Shown here: positions 62,029-64,000 of the stretch, one piece after another | Position numbering within the stretch: the stretch's first letter is position 1 | How the letters are laid out: each line of letters opens with the position of its first letter | Origin: Gigaspora margarita | Lineage: Eukaryota; Glomeromycota; Glomeromycetes; Diversisporales; Gigasporaceae | Assembly: GCA_009809945.1 (NCBI GenBank) | Contig: WTPW01002525.1 | Coordinates: forward strand, 1 to 64,000 | DNA length: 64,000 nt | Direction: 5' to 3' | Notes under the pieces: model-generated | Databases searched by the model: none | The model's input: only the letters and a program-made list of their open reading frames with translations | Told to the model about the DNA's origin: nothing | Made by a program: the position numbers and the translations under genes

Positions 62029-63826
62029 ATGCTACTACAAAGAAATCAAAGCCGTATTTGATCAACAACACCTACACGATCAAATAAACGAGGCCGTCAA
62101 AGCCGAAGTCACAGGTCTAAATCTAGGTCCAGGTCTTCATTATCTGATAGTAGTCATAAACATTCACGTTGTCATTCTAAATCTCCTGATGAAAGAGATT
62201 CTGGTAATTTGTATGGCTATATAAAGCCATTTTTATTTTTTTATTATAAGGTTTTTCGATAAATCGATTGGTTTGATGAAATTTTTATATAGAGATAGAT
62301 TTTTTAAAACAAGCTGTATATTCCTTAACAAATCAAGTTAAGGATCTTAAAGCTCGAACCTCAACTCCAGAAACTCCAAACATGTGTTCTAATAATACCT
62401 ATAATTATAATAAAAATAGCAACCCTGAAGATGCTAATGCCACTACTGGACTTTTTTGTCTATTCAATGATTTTGGTCTTTCAGAACTTGAAGACCAAAA
62501 TTCTGACTCTAATATACAAACTACAGTGCGGGACACCTAAAGACTTCACAAACTTTAAAAGCTAATAATATTTAATGTAAAACCAATATCACAAAAAATA
62601 GGTCTCTATTTTGTAATTTAGCTAATTTGCTACAACTTAGCGGCCTTAACTTTTCAAAAATTAATGTAAATTTTTTCAATTAATGAGTTTAAAAGTATAG
62701 TATTTTTATATGATTCGTAAAAATTTAGCCAAAAATAGGACAAGTCACATGTTTTAGCCTTCTGCTATTGGCCTCAGAAAAATAAGTGTTTAGATAATTT
62801 AAGTAGAAAATAATTCAACCTTCATATTCTTGAGAAGAAAAACTAAATTTTGTTTCTAAAAAAACTAGTATGGCTAATTTTAAAATTAATTTTTAAATTA
62901 ATTTTAAAATATTTTTAAAAATTAATTATTAGCCAATCAAAATGCAAGGATTCACAAAGACATCAAATTTCAATATGAAATTTTTGAAAATGGAACAAAT
63001 TTTAAAAATTCTGCCTTTAGATGTCCTGCACTATACTACTACCGAAATTCAAAGAAAGGAAAAGAGAAACAACGAAATGATGATGAAGCCAATAATAATA
63101 ATCAGCAAAAACCATTAGTAAGCTCGGAACTACCTACTGGATACACAAGAAAGTCATGTGAATTGTTAGAAGATATGGATGAAGAACAGTATAAACTGTT
63201 TCATGTATGTAATGTTATAATTTATAAGTAAAAAAAGCCATTGGCTAATTATTGTTTAATTGAATATAGGATGAGGTAATTCAAATTTTAAACGGCTTTG
63301 AAGATACCTTGAGTCTTGATGCAAAAAAAAAATGGTCAGAAATCTCACGTCACGTAAACAAAAATATTATACCAGTAATAGCCAAAGCTTTGGAAGGCTG
63401 ATTTAGGTATAAATTAAGTGAGATAAAGTATGTTCTTCAAAACCTTCACAGACATCGCTGTGAAAAATGGACTATCAATCAAGATCCAGAGAAGTCAAAA
63501 GCTGACAAAAAACAGAAAGGAATAAATACATGCCATGGTGAAGTAAGTAGTTTTTTTTATACAAATAAATATAATATTACCGGTATTAGTTATAGATTAT
63601 TAAATAACCATTTACGAACTGATCTATGTTTAATTAATAGAAAATGAGGCGACGAGTTCAAGGTATTAATCATATGATTAATACCAATGATAAAAATCTC
63701 AAAGATCTTGCCCCTTCTATTAATTGGAATGACTTTAAAGCCGATCTTGAAGATATAATTAATGAGGGAGACTTTCATTTGAATGAAGTTTCAGAAACAG
63801 ATGCAAAAAAAATGGATTCAGAATGA
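62029..63826 (+). pseudogene. Multi-exon gene of unknown function, disrupted by a MITE
   Basis: Exon 1 (62029-62203) starts MLLQRNQSR and, after a TGA that could be a former CGA (Arg), encodes an Arg/Ser-rich stretch (SRSHRSKSRSRSSLSDSS). A GT-AG intron (62204-62292) leads to a coiled-coil-like segment (DFLKQAVYSLTNQVKDLKAR) and NATTGLFCLFNDFGLSELED, where a MITE interrupts. After it come a basic, Asn-rich segment, SSELPTGYTRKSCELLEDMD, an intron (63205-63269), NGFEDTLSLDAKKKWSEISR, a TGA, FRYKLSEIKYVLQNLHRH, an intron (63543-63640) and MRRRVQGINHM...INWNDFKADLEDIINEGDF. Coding-like sequence continues past two TGAs to about 63890 (KKNDYHVICVYDKPWTV). It resembles a multi-copy Glomeromycotina family of unknown function, possibly transposon-borne. 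Broken by stops, the insertion and a one-base shift after it. Confidence 0.65.
62524..63033. mobile_element. TA-flanked MITE, copy 2, inside the unknown gene
   Basis: CAGTGCGGGACACCTAAAG and CTTTAGATGTCCTGCACTA termini with TA outside both. It is the inverse-orientation copy of the element at 362-769, with about 90 extra bases around 62775-62870 (AAGTGTTTAGATAATTTAAG and onwards). Coding sequence of the host gene resumes directly on the far side. Confidence 0.85.
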
Positions 63827-63829
63827 TGA

Positions 63830-64000
63830 TTAAAAATTCACTCAGTAAACAAAAAGAAAAATGACTACCATGTAATTTGCGTTTATGACAAGCCATGGAC
63901 AGTGTTTAAAATTTAAGTTTGGTTTTATGTTCTCAAAAAGAACATTCTTAATTTCTTAATGTTCTCAGTAAAATTTTAATGTTCTTTATATAGGAAATTA
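63830..64000. other. Window end, tail of the unknown gene
   Basis: Coding-like remains of the unknown gene to about 63890, then AT sequence with three repeats of a short phrase (TTATGTTCTCAAAAAGAACA, TTCTTAATGTTCTCAG, TTTTAATGTTCTTTATA). Confidence 0.35.

Overview
Organism. This is nuclear DNA of a filamentous fungus, most probably an arbuscular mycorrhizal fungus (Glomeromycotina, Rhizophagus-like). It is extremely AT-rich, its real genes carry many short GT-AG introns (about 60-90 nt), and it holds protein families expanded in that group as I recall them: a TKL-type kinase fused to RNI-type leucine-rich repeats, DUF3504/Crypton-type tyrosine recombinases and Plavaka/CACTA-like transposases. 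I could not run a search, so the species is an inference.

Genes. Only three loci look like host genes. (1) 9120-11061 (+): a kinase + leucine-rich-repeat protein, 4 exons. (2) 32719-35063 (+): the gamma subunit of translation factor eIF2B, 10 exons. It has one GC-AG intron, one intron carrying a MITE-like hairpin, and a +1/-1 pair of frameshifts in exon 2. (3) 35399-35683 (+): a two-exon, 73-residue secreted-type peptide with a cysteine-rich tail, just downstream of eIF2B gamma and not represented by any single long ORF.

Broken genes and transposon genes. There is a hAT C-terminal fragment (6.8 kb), a hAT transposase pseudogene (22.0-23.3 kb), a piggyBac remnant (25.2-25.6 kb, minus), LINE tails (23.3-24.2, 37.1-37.5 and 51.3-52.7 kb, minus), a series of decayed kinase C-terminal pseudo-exons (39.2-40.9 and 46.8-48.7 kb, minus), a Crypton-type recombinase pseudogene (43.0-45.8 kb, minus), a CACTA/Plavaka-type transposase pseudogene (56.0-60.1 kb, minus), and an unknown multi-exon pseudogene (62.0-63.9 kb) split by a MITE.

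Everything else is mostly non-autonomous elements. I read out termini and target-site duplications (TSDs) by eye. There is a large set of hAT-type MITEs beginning TAG and flanked by 8-bp duplications, several TA-flanked (mariner-like) families, a TTA/TAA-flanked (PIF/Harbinger-like) family, an element with an 11-bp TSD (MULE-like), several 0.7-1 kb fold-back palindromes, and a retroposon with a tRNA-like head, a poly(A) tail and a 13-bp TSD. Many are nested up to three deep, and several insertions can be proved from empty sites in sister repeats inside this same window.

How it fits together. The window is a gene-poor, repeat-rich compartment with a housekeeping gene, a candidate signalling receptor and a candidate secreted effector embedded in it. 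The transposon genes are decayed, repeatedly by TGG-to-stop and CGA-to-stop changes, as expected from C-to-T decay of silenced DNA. The only trace of a transposase inside a short terminal-inverted-repeat element is the HATC fragment in the 6.3-7.2 kb element.
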